From positions 11,222,001 through 11,286,000 of the forward strand of contig NC_046679.1 in assembly GCF_009870125.1 (NCBI RefSeq): a stretch of 64,000 bases of DNA, written 5' to 3'. The number at the start of each line of letters is the position of its first letter. Position 1 is the first letter of the stretch. Of the stretch, positions 49,661 to 62,896 are shown piece after piece. Under the pieces are notes generated by a model. It was given only the letters and a program-made list of their open reading frames with translations, made no database searches and had not been told where the DNA came from. The position numbers were made by a program, and so were the translations under genes. The DNA is from Drosophila pseudoobscura (lineage: Eukaryota > Arthropoda > Insecta > Diptera > Drosophilidae).

Positions 49661-52600
49661 CATAGTTGTGGCCAATTGCGGGCCAAATTGTTGTGGCTTG
49701 GGTTCAGCCAATTTGTTGGAATACGGCCTTAGGAATGTCCGACCTTGCCTTTGCAGATACACATAAATTCCATGTCCGGTCATTTTCGTGTGCACCTTAT
49801 GGATACAATAATTACAGAAGGTGTTCGTTCGCTCACTCAAGGGATAGATACTTCGGATTACATTCTCAGAGATTAGATCTAATGGAGATTGCCATCGAGA
49901 ACAGATGATTATCTGTAGATTTGAACTTTCGCACGAGGGTCTATGCAAATTTAAGATTGACCTCACAATTGAGCGACCTTGTGGCATCATCAGCATCATC
50001 ATCTATAGCGGCAGCAGGCGGGGGGGCGGCCAGCAAGCCACTTGAGCCACAAATTGGAGGAGTTGCTTGAAATTAATAAAGCTCGGTGCTTCGCTGCTGC
50101 TCACGATCTGCAAACATAACGGTGTCTAGTGGCAAATTTAGGCGGCATGCGGCAGCAGGCAGGCGGTAAGGGAGCAGCAGCAAACAAGCAAACAAACGCG
50201 CCAAATGTAAACTTCTTTGGAGACCGACCGACTCTCGCGTCTGAGTCACTTGTCAGCGCTTTGCTCCGGCCACTGCCACTGCCACTGCCACAGCCACGGC
50301 GCAATGGCAATGGCAATGGCAGTGGCAACGGCATGCGGAAGCTGCCCAGCACGACTCGAGCTCCTTCTCCAAGCTGTATGCAACGCCAACGCCAACCACC
50401 AACTCGGAGTTCGACTCCATCTCCAGCAGCGACTCCAAGTGCAACTCGACGGCAATTTGCCATTTTCGCTGTGTGTCGGACGCTCGGCCAACCCAGAACC
50501 CAGCTCCAACTCCCAGCCCCAGCCCCAGCCCCAGCTCCAGCTTCAGCTTCAGCACTTGAACTGGATTAGTTGCCTGCCCGCTTTGATTTGTGACAAATCT
50601 TGATGATGCTGGCTACCGTGTGCTCGCCTGCAGCATGCAATCTGCTGGCTGGCCATATGTGGAAGTGGATGTGGCAGTGGCAGTGCCAGTGCCAGTGGAT
50701 GTGGATGCTGGTGGGGCTGACCCAACACCAGCAGAAGCTGCTGCGGCAGGCGGTAGAAGTTGGCCGTGCAGATCGTGAGCTGATTTTGTTTCGAGCTTCA
50801 TTTTTTTTTTATATTTTTTTTCGCTTTTTACGTATCGGTCTTGCCACAAATTTCTCTTTTTCTTGGGGTCAAGTTTGTTGCCAGCCAGAAGAAGCGTTCT
50901 GATTTCACTCGCCACTGGTGCTGCAGCTGCAGAGCTGCATGCAACAAAGTTGCACATACGTTTGCATCGCTGTTCAGCTCCTCAGCTGCTCGGCTTCTGC
51001 TGCCTAATGAGCTTTGGCTTTGGCTTTGGCTGTGGGTCGTTTAATTAAAACCAACATCACAATTAGGCATTTCGCCTGGAGCCATTCCAGCTGGAGCTTT
51101 TGGGGTCACTTTTCAGTTGGCTAAGGCCGCGATAGCCCGGTTTGCCATACGTGATTATAAATATGAGACCCGACCCACTGGGGATGGCCCACAAAATAGA
51201 GCCAGAGCGAAACCTTAACGACGCCTACACGTGTCACCGGACAATGTTATACAATGTCTGAATCGATTTGCAAATTTCAGTCATAAAACAAAGAAGCATC
51301 CGTCTGAATATAAATCGAACCGAACTGCAGACACTCTAGGAATGCCAATGAAATCTCGATCCATACAATTTGGGGAAATTGAGGATACTGCAAGTGATCC
51401 ATCACTTCCCGATGGATTCATCATAATTTGCACAAGAACATGTGGCAGACAGATCCAAACACCTTCTGGCGCTAGACAAACTGGTTCTAATTATGCCAGA
51501 GAATACAGTCGAATGGCAGTGTTTCGGGTTAGCCAAAAACAGTTAGCCAAATAAACGTAAATGCTTTTCGGATACGTGATTTGAGAGCAGAATTTCGAAA
51601 AAGTGGATCAATGAGCTTGAGGTTTTGGCGCGTTTTCTGAATGCGGACTGGACTGCCGGACTGCTGACTCCCAAATGCCGCTGGTGGTGGGTAGCCATCA
51701 ATTGAATCTCATTAATATGATTACTCATGGCTATTGTATGTAATTTGCAATGTGAAGTGTATGCCAAAATGTACGAGTACGAGTTTATTGGGATGCTACC
51801 ATAGACAGGCATGGGAATAGCCCGGATACACATTTATTTCGAGCTCTGTGATGTCATGGGACTCGGAATCTACATTGTTTTCGAGGCTCTGGTTCTGCAA
51901 GTCAGCATCGATCATCGGTGAAGACAGACAGACTCTCCTAAGTGACTCATTGGCCAGTCTCAGATAATTACATAGTTTGCCCAGGGCCAGGGCCAGTCCC
52001 AGTGCCAGTGCCAGTCCCAGTGCCAAGCGGAGCAGGAACTAAAAACCGAAACTGGCCAAAAGTCAATGCATCTCATACATGAAACACAACTGCGTCTGGT
52101 TGGGGGTCTAGCAGGTCTCTGGGCTCTGGGTTCTGAGGCCTCATCCTTGGTCGAGCCGCTTCGAGGAATTCACTTGACTTGGCCAGTCTAATGCTGCCAA
52201 CCAGGAAATGCCAATCAATGAGGAATACATGCGTTCCTGCCCCGTTCCCGCTCCTGCTCCCGCTCCCGCTCCCAGGGAGCAGCATTGATAGAGAGCGGAG
52301 TCTCTGTTGCTGTTGGCTGTTGGCTGTCGCTGTCTCTTGCGCTGCCTCGGCAAAACAAATAAATTAAAAATTGCATTAAAATGTAGAAAATGAAAAACGT
52401 TGCCTTTTCCAGCTGATTTGAGGTAGGCATACAGTCAGCCCAAGGAGAGCCACAAGAGAAGGAGGCAGTGTCTCAGTCGCAGTCTCAGTCTCAGCCAAGT
52501 CACTGCAAGTGGAGGAGGGAGTTGCAGTTGGAGCTGTAGCTGTAGCTGGGCAGGGTTCATGGCATAGCTGTGCTGTCAACTTGAAATCGCACGTTTTTCT

Positions 52601-55600
52601 ACGCGCTACAAAGTCGCGTCGCGATGCCGATCGAGGAGTTGGGGCCCAGGCAGCGACAGAGGACGGAGGACGGAGGACAGAGGACTTAGGACGGACGGCC
52701 TGGCGGACAGGGCAAAATGTGCTAAAATATGCGCAAATAGCAAAAGAGAAGCGGCCTAGTCTGGCCCCGAGTTGGCCTGGACGTGGACGGGGCCTGGGTC
52801 TGGGTCTGGGCCTGGCCTGCGCATAAAGTCATGGCACTCACACTGGCACTGCAGCTGCGGAGAGCTCATGGAGACGACTCCAACGATTCCAGCGACGCCG
52901 TCGTTGCCGCCGTTACCGCCGCCGTTGCCGCCGCCGCATATGAGTGAGTGTTTTAAATCATGCTGCCTGCCAAAGTCATGATTCATATACCGTTAGTTGC
53001 TCATTTCCACACAAATAAATCCCGAAAAGAAAATCCCAGCCAGGCAAAGCCAGCTCTAGAGCCAGGCCAGAGCAGACTTCTAGGCCCATTCCCACTTGAG
53101 AAATCATCGAACGGCTAGCCGTACGGCGCCCAGAGCAGGTCTCCATCATCGGAATGGACCCGCAGTCCTGCCAGAGATCCTAACAAATTTTCCAAGCCCA
53201 TCGCAGGTGCTTTATCCAAAGCTGATTCCATTAATCAGATGGAGACTCCGCCGGCTACGAGCCTTCCGACCGGGCCCGAGACCCGCATAAAAGCACTTAA
53301 TTATGCATAGAGCCGAAAGCCAATCCAAAGGTATTCCGCTGCTGCTCTTCCTTGGACCGGACCGGGATCGGGGCTTCAATGAGATATTTACACGTGCACG
53401 ATGGCGATTAAAGTGATGTTCCATCATTAAGAGATGAACGTGAGATTTGGCAGAAAGAAACTGCCAGCTCCTCCATTGAGAAAACAAATTGTTGTCGTCA
53501 AGGCGGTTTCACTTTTATTTGGAGAAGCCAGTTTTTGTTTTTATTTTTATTTTTATTTGTTTGGTAATGCCCGAGACCAAAGGAAAGGAAAGTGTTCTCC
53601 GAGCGAGATATTAAAACGAAATGAAATGAAACAAATTAAAAGGCCGACCCGTGGAAAGTGTTTGGTATCCAACCCATCCAGGTGCTCAGAGAGCCCCTAC
53701 AAACATCGTTTGGTCGAGGGTTCTATCTGGAGTTTGTACTCGACCCCACTCCCATTACGGTTAGGGCTGCGTCCAGTGCACTTTACACTTTACACTTTGG
53801 CTCTTGCTCATCGTTAAGACTCACGCGCCGACCACTTCCGAGAATGTTCCGTCAAAAATACCAGATGAAATGGAATGAAATTGAATTTTTCATGGCTGGT
53901 CAACGCGGCTGTTACGCGGGCAGAAGACCAAGAAGGCCAACGGCGGGGTGTCGCGGGGTGGGGGACCGGGAGGCCCATTAAAGCCCAACCAGTTTTGGTT
54001 CCTATTAAGCGAGGCGGGTTCTTAGAACCCCCTGCCCCTGTCCGACACCGAGCGGCATTTCGGGTAAGAGTTTCCGCATTATGATGTTCGTATAAATAGT
54101 TGCCATAACACTCATCTCATCCAGCACTCTTCGTCGTCTCCGTATACCTAATTAGAAGCGCCCCGAGCGGGGGCTAACGCTCTGACTCAGCCCCACGCAA
54201 GTGATGGATGGACTGTCGGAGTGTGGGAGGGGGGAGGAAAACCGCTTTCCCGCCCAACTGGGGGTAACAAACTTTCCTGGGGGGCTTTTCGGCATATCAA
54301 GAAGAAATTCATTTTGGATCTGAAATTTTTAATTCAATTTATTAGCGTCTGAAAATTGGCTTTAAATTGATTTTTCCCTGTCGAAAATTTCCACTCCCCA
54401 TCCCCCCATAGGTAATTGCATAAAAGGGGGGCTGGGATGTGGATGCGGATGCGGAGCGGGGCTATAAATAAATTGACTGCTCGATATATAGATTTTTCGG
54501 TTGGCATTTCATATATAAATTATGCAGCGACATTTAAAACACGAATTTCAGCTCTGCCATCAATTTCAATGCCATTGTTCTGACCTGTCCACTGGAAAAT
54601 GGCAAAACATTTATTTTGCATTTCGAATTCAATTAGAAGGTAAAGTTTTCAGCCAGAAGTGTCACTCTACGTACACTGCGCTTTGTGGTTCAATCCGGCA
54701 TTGAGGCACGAACGATCGCAGCACCGGCAATGGTGGCGGCACGGGATGTGGCAACTTTAAGAGGAACTGCGAAAAAGGGTTGCAAAAAGCCACAGGGCCA
54801 GAGCCGGTGCAGAGGGGCTGGGGATGGGGGAGGGGCTGGGGCTGGTGCTAGAAAAGCACTTGAAGGCAATGAAGTCAAGTATGCAAACAATGCAAAAGCG
54901 TCGGAATTTCCCCCCCAACGTGAATATGGGGTAGAATATGACAAGGATGTGCCGGATAGTCAACCTGTGTCCGTGCCTTTGCCCTCTTCAATAATGAGCG
55001 CCGTGTCGTTGTGCTCGTCTAAGGATGAAAGCTGCTGCAACTTGGGCGATGGCATGCCATGCCATGCCACGCTTTATTACCTTATGAGAGCACAAAGCTC
55101 CGACTCCGACTCTGACTCTGTTTCTGACTCCGTCTTTGTCTGTTGTCAATGTTGTGTCGAGGCACGCACCTTGTTGGCGGTTGCCGGCCCCATCTCCTGC
55201 CACTTGCAGCCTGCTTTGATAGCTTCCCTTCTGCATAAATTAGATGTCATCCCCACATTTCATTCCCGGATTCTGTCCTGTCCTGTCCTGTTCTGCTTTG
55301 CTCTGCTCTGCTCTCGCTCTCGCTCTGTACTTCTGTTTCATTTCGCGACTCAATTTGCTGGCTTTTATTGTTTCAGCGCCGAGCGAATGCACTGCTAAAT
55401 TATTTATTTATGCAAATTGAAGCAGTTAAGCAGCAGCACTGCAGCGGAGACAAAAAGTGCAGTCGCACTCCGCTTGCAATTTGTTTGCTGTCTAATTTAT
55501 CATTGCATACTTTTACGGGCCGACAGCTTGACGTCTCCATTTCCTCCCATACCAGACCAGACCAGACCAGATTGGACCAATTGGATTTACATACCTGCAA

Positions 55601-58600
55601 CGAAACGAGAAGGGAAAGGCAATCGATTAGCCAAACAGTTGGATTCTAATTATCGTATCGCATTGTTTGTGTGGACAAGATCATTAGGTGACATTAAGCT
55701 GGCCACAATAGAACCCCGGCATGAATGGCAATCGAGTGATGGCGGTACGTAATGAAATGTAAATCATGACCAAACAAGCGACCCTACACCCGCCACAAAA
55801 ACAAGTAGAAAACAAGAGTCGAGTCCCCGAATTTGGGTCAGGCAGCGCGACGAAAACAAATATCAAAATCAAGTTATACTGGAACCCTACTCGACTGCAG
55901 ACGTGTGTCAGAACAGCTGGAAGCCACTAGGAATGTTCCGACCATTAGATACCCCCCACGAATACACTTCCTGCTGCCCGTTACATGTTCTTTCGAAAAC
56001 GCCATGTACCCTTGTAAGCTACGATTACGGGGTAATCGCGGGGCCAGTACGTCATCGAAGAGTGCCAAACGCACGCCGCTTAATATGCGGACATATTAAA
56101 CGAAACTGATTTATATTTATGCTTATGTTTTTGTGTACATTTTACGTTCTACACTCGGAATGTGACTAACCCCTGGGCTCCAAACGGGTCGCTGATTAAA
56201 CACTTTTGTTGCGCATCCAATTCGCAACGAAAGTTCGTTTGGAATTTGGAATTTATAAACGGATGTTCAGATACAGATTCGGATTCGGATTCGGATTCCG
56301 ATTCTATGTGAACCACCGAACGAAAGTCGAAAAGAAATCGCCATCTGTTTTAGGCCCATAATGAGCACCATTTTGTGGACAACTCATCTGATCGATTTCC
56401 ATATCATCGTTACTGCTTCTCACATCAATTTTCATTCAATTCGTTCATTCGCCATATTTCTGCCTGGCTTCAAGTTTCAAGTTTAACTGTAGTTCTCTTT
56501 ATTGCCTACTTATTTACTCTTCATACAATGGAAATTAATTTCATTCAAGAAACGTAGAAACATCTATCCCTCTTCGTACCTCTCATATCCCCTGCTCGTA
56601 CTCGTATCTTTCTCTCTGACTCTGGCCTCAGGCAGCTCCGAACTTGTTTTTTTTTTCGGGGGGAATTTCTTTTGGTTCTTTTTTTTGCTGATTTCTTTTG
56701 ACTATTCAGCTCGTGGAATGGCCAGAGCTAGAGCCAGAGTCAGAGCCAGAGACAGCGGTGTGGCAGGCTGGCGACGACTTTTCGCATATTTTCTCACAAA
56801 AGAATTTCTCGATACTCGGCTGATCTTTGTCGCTGATACGATCGCGCGGCGCGTAGAAATGGCCAACTCTGCGCGTCGTTTGATTTGGCCATTTCGGCTG
56901 TAGCCGGAGGGCAATTGCAGCCACCACTGAATCGGGCGATTGAATTAATTTATGGGCTTTCGAGTTGGGCAGTGGGCTTTTGATAGTTGTGCTGGCTGCT
57001 GCTGCCAATTTTTTGGAGCCGCAGCACCGTTGGCTTAATTGTGTTGGCCCCATAACTGTATTGGCTCTCAGGCCCGTTTCGCTGGCGAGCCAGAAACACA
57101 TTAGCCGGCCAGCAGCTAGCTAATAAGCCACAAAATATACCTCACTTCGGCCTCCGCCAATTCAAATTGCACTCAACAAAACAGGGGAATCGGAATCGGA
57201 ATCGACCAGCGTTGACACCTTGACCGCATTGATGCTGGCCCTACTCCGATTTCGACTCCGAGCTCGAATCCATTCCAGCTGGTGCTGCTGCTGGTGCCGG
57301 CCTTATGGGCCATTATTCGCGCGCGGTTTCAAATTAAATCAAATGATATTTTCTAGACTTTAAGAGCCATGTCTAAATGGCGGACAGGGCTTTACGAGTG
57401 CTTTAAATGGCTTCAATCGGTCCGCCCAGACAGGCCCGAGTGGGCTCTCGCTGTCCCTAGCATTGGGCGCGGGACTCGCCTATCCTTTAGGCCCATAAAA
57501 TCGTTTTGGCCTAATGGCTCGTTGCATTAACACTTTTGAATCTCTCTGGGCGATGCGATGGCCATTAACAGGCTTTTGGCAAATGCATTTTGCGAGGCCT
57601 GATAACAGGCATTACGCATACGGCAGGTGCGGAGCCGGGGCCCTCGTTCTGCAAAATGGCCATTAAAATCTATGTCGCCGTCCCATTAGCCATTGGCTCT
57701 GCTCTCCACTGCTCTCCAATGCTCTGGTCGACTCGGTTTGCACACTTTTTCTTTCTACCGTCTGACACTTTCTTTGGCTATTGAACTCGAAAGCATCTGT
57801 GGCAAACCAGATCGGCGCCCCGAAACCGAGACGAAGACGAAGACCAAGACGGAGGCAGTCACAACCAACAGCAGCAGCAGCAACAGCAGCAACAACAATT
57901 TGGGTTAGAGAAATTTGCGCCCCACGACACACTTTAAGCCCGAGTCAAGTCGAGTCGCGGCAAGTTCTTGTGGCATGTACCATGCTCCCCCGGTTCTAGA
58001 CCACGATTTAACCTTGGCGCTGTTTGGGCGTAATGCGAGACAAGTGTCGTTTGGTCGCTCGGTCGTAATGGGCTTAGATGCGCTTACTTTCTTTATGTTG
58101 TTGCTTGGGGCACAGCGGCAGCACAACTACAATGCTAATGCCGCACATAAACCGATTTACTCAATTAAACTTTAAAATCACAAACAGTCTCTGACTGGGG
58201 ATGATGTTTAGTTTGGTTTGGTTTTGCTTTTGCTTTTGCCACCGCTTTTGCCACCGCTTTTGTCTCTGCCTCAAGTGCCTTTTGTGCGGGTGCCAGAAAT
58301 TGGCGATAAAACATTTGGCCAAGGTAAGCTATTGGCCAAAGAAACAAACTGCCAGCGTCAGATTGCTATTATGGCAGTGTTTTTTCGGCTTGCAAATCTC
58401 TTGAACATGCATTTGCTGCTATCTAAAGCTGTTGCCGATAGCTATGGCCCCCCTGTGGATCCCCTAATGGATCCAATGCTGAATCACTGTAAAGTGTGAA
58501 TTCTGTAGAAGATACGACATACAGACAATATACTGAAAATGTTTCCAATTAGCTCGGGAATCTTTATTGCTAAATAAACTGCTTATGAATCCACGCAGAG

Positions 58601-61261
58601 CTGCAGCTCTTACTTGTACATATTTCCAGGGAAACAGGATTATAGCCATGGCTGTTGTAGATATAAGTGTGCTATGAGTTCATATACACAAGCCCTAATC
58701 GGATTAACTGATAGCCGAGTGTCACAGTTCCTCCGGTAGCATTTGGAGTGGCTTTGCAACCTTTGGATGCTGGCTGCATGACCCCTCCCCACCTCATTAG
58801 GCTTTCGCGCAGCTTTTCACTCAATTAGCGGAGCATATCATTTGCATAACGTGGCTCTAATTAGATTATGTGATGCGATGTGATGTGACGTGGAGTCTTC
58901 TTCTCTTTTCTGGTCGGGCTGATTCTGGTCTTTTGCCTAACGGCGAAATGGTAGCCCAACAATGAGACATTAGCATCGGCCAGCCTATCATTATGTAATT
59001 TGTCAGGTTCTCAGTCCCAGTCTCAAGTCCCAGTGCCATCAGGTGGCTCCCATCGGGGCTCCTGCCTTTTTCTCCCTACAGATCTGATCCGCTGATGTGC
59101 TGATGTCAGAGCTCAGGTGTGTCCGGGGACCCGCATCATAACTTAAAATAGTAGTAGCCGAGCGCAAAAGTTTCATGCCAGCCAATTAAATATTTTAAAG
59201 ACTTTTTTTCTGCGCATTTCGGATGGCATGGGGATGGGTATGGGGATCTGTTTGGGACCTCTCCTCTTCAGTTGCTTTAATCTTTCTTTCTAAAAGACGA
59301 AAATTAAAATAAATTAACATAAAGTTAAAGAATTTTTGCGACTTGCTGCTGGCCTTGCTTGCAGTGGCTTTTAATTGTTATGATAATTCGCGCAGAGCCG
59401 AGCCACCGAGGAAGCCCACCTCAGGGGACAAGTGCGTTACTGAAAAGGCATCAAATTATGCTCGGTTCGGACAAAAGAAAGGCCCAAAGCAGCGGACGTT
59501 GGCTCAAGCAAACAACAGCAACCAGAACTCGAATGAAATGAATTCATTTGATATTGAAAGTGACTGTAGAAAGTCGCCTGATCTGCTCCATGTGCGCGCC
59601 ACTGCGGTTCATCAAACTTTTGCAGAGCTTCAGCATGTGGCATTAAGCATACGCAGAGCTGTCCCAACGATAAGCTTATAAAACTTCTTTCTTCTTTTGC
59701 CATCGAGCAACTTTTGCGGCAGTAAAGTGTTCAAGTATCTCCCAAAACGATGAAGATCTAACAAAGTTTCTGTCTCCCAGCTTCCCAGCCTAAGGCGGCG
59801 GAAGTGCGGATGGTTAAGCCAAATGGTGGCTTCAATTCCTATTCAATTCCCAACCGCAGCAACCGCACACCTTAAAGTGCCTAAAGACGAGGCATTTATG
59901 TCATTATTGACATTGCTTTTCCGGCCAAAGCCAAAGCCAAAGCCAGAGCCAGAGCCAAAGCCAGCCCCAAGTCGGAGACATTTCAGGCATTTTTAATTAA
60001 AATGCTGCAGCAGATATGCTGCAAAAAAATCTAGAAAAATGCTGAAACCACAAAACCAAAAATGCTTAAGGGAATCGGCATGGGAAAGGGCCTCGGCCTG
60101 ATGGGGCATGGGGGTTGTGATAGATGTATGCGTGTATGTATGTATGTTTTCGGGGTATGTGGGGTGACCGCAACTACAACTAGATGCTGTATCGGATACT
60201 CGTATTTGCCATGTTTCCTGTTTTCCTGTTGGCTCATCAATAAATCCGTAGCCGTTTTCCTGCTGGCGCCGCTGCAGACAAACTCTGTCAAAATTTGTTC
60301 GGAGCTGTACCACAGAAATTGTCTATAAATCACACTATTTCCGTTCATGGCCAAGGGACAGTTTTTGGTGCCCCGAACCAAAAAAGTCAACCAAAACCGA
60401 ACACCTGCTGCTGCCAGTCCAGTCCAGTCCATTCCAGTCACTGGCCATGGCCCTGTCCCTTCAATGTCAGGGTCCCCGCTGGTGAGTCCCTCCCCCGGTC
60501 CAGTCTCTGGCCAGCTGCCAATGAAATCTCTGGCAAACCAAATAACACTCAAAGTCAGGTTGGAAATGTTTGCCGTCAGCCACCAGGGGGGAAGCAGGAG
60601 GAGGCTGCCACAGGGACAGACGGTCACATATTGCGGCAGCGTTTTATTTGCATTTTTTATTGGGCCCCAGGTCCAAGACCAGAGTCAGAGCCAGAGCCAG
60701 CACCAGGAACAGGACTCTACGACCAGGAACAGGACCATCGTGTGTAGTTGTAACTACTATAAATATATCGTTTTGAGGCACTTTCTGTGGGTGGGGAGGG
60801 TGGAGGTGGTGGCGGTGGCTGGCCGGCCGTAGTTTGTATTATTTATGGCTAACTAAAAGCTTTTTCATTCGGGCAATTTTAGTTTTTACGAGTTTGACAA
60901 ATGTCGCCGCGGAGCTCCGGCCGGGCTCCTCTTTAAAGATCCCCCAACAGATGGTGTGGGCATAAATTCTAATTATGGCTGCTCTCGAAGTTTTTGGCCC
61001 AGGACCAAGCCCAAGAGCGCGGAATGGCCTTTCATAAATTAAAACACAGGCAAAAACTATTTTCACAATGCAAATAGCCAAAGGCTGCAGCCGTAGACGG
61101 AGCCATAGACGGTGCCGAGGCGCGTGGCATTTACGCCCGGGCTTGGCCCGTTAGTTGTGCAGCCAGCCGGGGAGCTAGCCATTTGTGAATGAATGAATGA
61201 GCCAGCGAATGAATGCAGCAGCAACGCCAGCCGTCGTGGAGCCCCACCAAACCTTCTTTTT

Positions 61262-61460
61262 TATACCCTCAAAGAGGGTAAGCCCTATATGTTTGCAGCA
61301 CCGAAATGGATGCATTTGTGACGCCATAAAGTGTACTAGTTCTTGAGTTGATATAGCCATCTTCTATATTTCCTGTCCTGCCATAGATACAATCTTTCTA
61401 CAAATATTTGAAAAGACTGATCGATCTGCAGAGGGTATTTAGCCTTCGGCTTCCGAAGCG
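61262..61460. mobile_element. Short dispersed repeat with TATACCCT..AGAGGGTA ends
   Basis: The left end is TATACCCTCAAAGAGGGTA, itself a palindrome. The right end is GCAGAGGGTATTTAGCC followed by the hairpin CTTCGGCTTCCGAAG. I recall terminal sequences of this kind as very abundant in obscura-group intergenic DNA. About 200 bp, no coding capacity. Confidence 0.5.
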
Positions 61461-61899
61461 ACTAGTGAAATTTCTCGTTTATGAATGAATAACTTTGAGG
61501 CCGTTTTAACGCCTGGCTGGCTCCTGCTTCAATTCGGTTGTAAGCAAATTAATTTTCATTAATTGGCGGCCGTAAAGATTAAAGCGGCTTATGCAGGCAA
61601 AGTCACTGCAGTTTCTCATCCCTTCTTCCCTTTGCAATTGGCTGAAATGGAGGTCTGGTTTTTGCCCTAGAAAGAGTCAACCAGCCCACTGGGAGGCATC
61701 TGATGTTCGGACAACCAGCCCCTGACTGGAAACGAGTTACGCAAATGAATAATTAGTGAATCAAGTTTAAACAATTGCGCAACAGGGCTCACATGTGCAT
61801 ATCCCCAGTTTAAATGGTCCGCAAATTAATTATAATAGTATTGGGCATTAGTCATCCCAAAGTATGAATATCATTAGATATCTTTGGAAATGTTCTTAT

Positions 61900-62345
61900 G
61901 GGGAAATTTCCCATCCAAGAAATGGAATTTATTTGAAATTTACATATGCATTGAAAAAACTTTGAAACTTAAAGAAAAATTATCTGTGGCTTGGTCGGAA
62001 ATAATTTCTAAACAAAATTGAATAGAACATTTAAATTATTAGTTTTTTTTTATTTATTTTTGCTATTTCCCGGAGTTTTCATGTAATTTAGTTAATATCT
62101 GTTTAATTTTCTCTTTACAAATATTTATCAAACTAATATTTGTAACGTTTTATTTCAACTTTTTGTTTTAAAACGTAATTAATTAATTAAGAATTTTCAA
62201 AACTTTTTGAGTAACATTTTTGATAAAATACTTGAAAACATTTTTAAATTTTTCTTTCATTTTATATCTCTATTTTATTAAGAAAAAAAAAGTTCTTCAT
62301 TTGAAAACTAAACTTTAAAAAAATATATTTTTATCTAACACAAAA
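61900..62345. other. AT-rich block in Tnc intron 1
   Basis: This block is much richer in A+T than its flanks, with runs such as AATTAATTAATTAAG and long T and A tracts. It lies about 100-500 bases inside the intron from the Tnc first exon. It could be a matrix-attachment-like segment or simply AT-rich intron. Confidence 0.4.
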
Positions 62346-62437
62346 ATCACACTAAAGGATAGTTTCTCCGAAACTTGATTTGCAAAGAAATTCTAGTGTG
62401 TGCCATTCCAAGGACCCTTTGAGACTAAAAAACTCAC

Positions 62438-62896
62438 CTTTTTCACTCAAGTAACAGCACGAATGAACAAATCTTTCGTATAGAACTCTGCGGAGATTCT
62501 AGGTGTGCACTAGCCACTGGTACTGCGGTTTGTATCTTTGCGTTTGTATCTTTGGGTTTCGTTTTGCAGTCCTTGCACAGTTATCAGATCCTTTAGTTGG
62601 CTTTTACACGTTGCTCAACATTTCGCGCACTTTATCGGTGTTTTCTGCGTGTGTTTTGTTCACTTTTCGTTTTGATTGTTAACAATTATTGGGAATAATC
62701 CACTGTTCGTTGGCTTGCTTTTGGGGTAAAAAGGCAAAAGATATTTTACAAGAAGATGCTGCTGGTGCTGCTGCTGATTTTGCGGCCGTTGTGGCTGCTG
62801 GTGTGGTACCAACTGGGGGTTCTGTTGGCCGTTCGGTTCGGTTGGCTGGTTGGGGCACCACCAAGATACAACCGCTTCATAAAATTCAAAGAGACT
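62438..62896 (-). other. Probable noncoding first exon of Tnc
   Basis: On the minus strand, a TATA box (TATATAAATA, 62930-62921) is followed about 30 bases on by CGAGTC, a near-initiator at about 62896. The next 450 bases are A- and CA-rich, like a fly 5' leader, and end at a consensus donor, AAAAAG|GTGAGTTT, at 62438. A six-codon upstream frame, ATG TTG AGC AAC GTG TAA, lies at 62621-62604. It would splice to the acceptor at 45218. The orientation and position fit Tnc, but the link is inferred. Confidence 0.5.

Larger units (their letters stand above)
45218..62437 (-). other. Tnc intron 1 (17.2 kb), no gene seen
   Basis: No protein-coding frame with normal composition was found here. Contents: a CGATA cluster (46583-46668), GAT and CAA/CAG trinucleotide tracts (47376-47516), hexamer arrays (49112, 50268, 51983, 52235, 52787, 56272, 57185, 60685), a degenerate 7-8 bp ATCGCCG-type array (49574-49660), a short transposon-like repeat (61262-61460) and an AT-rich block (about 61900-62345). 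Confidence 0.65.

Noticed and set aside
51231..51554. A 107-codon plus-strand frame of fairly normal composition.
   Set aside because: No recognisable domain, signal peptide, promoter or splice context; it may be chance in a 17-kb intron.
54685..55398. A 237-codon plus-strand frame in Tnc intron 1.
   Set aside because: It is cysteine/serine low-complexity sequence running over simple repeats, with no domain and no supporting splice or promoter context.
60031..60627. A 198-codon minus-strand frame in Tnc intron 1.
   Set aside because: Composition is not protein-like, it overlaps a hexamer array and simple repeats, and no family was recognised.
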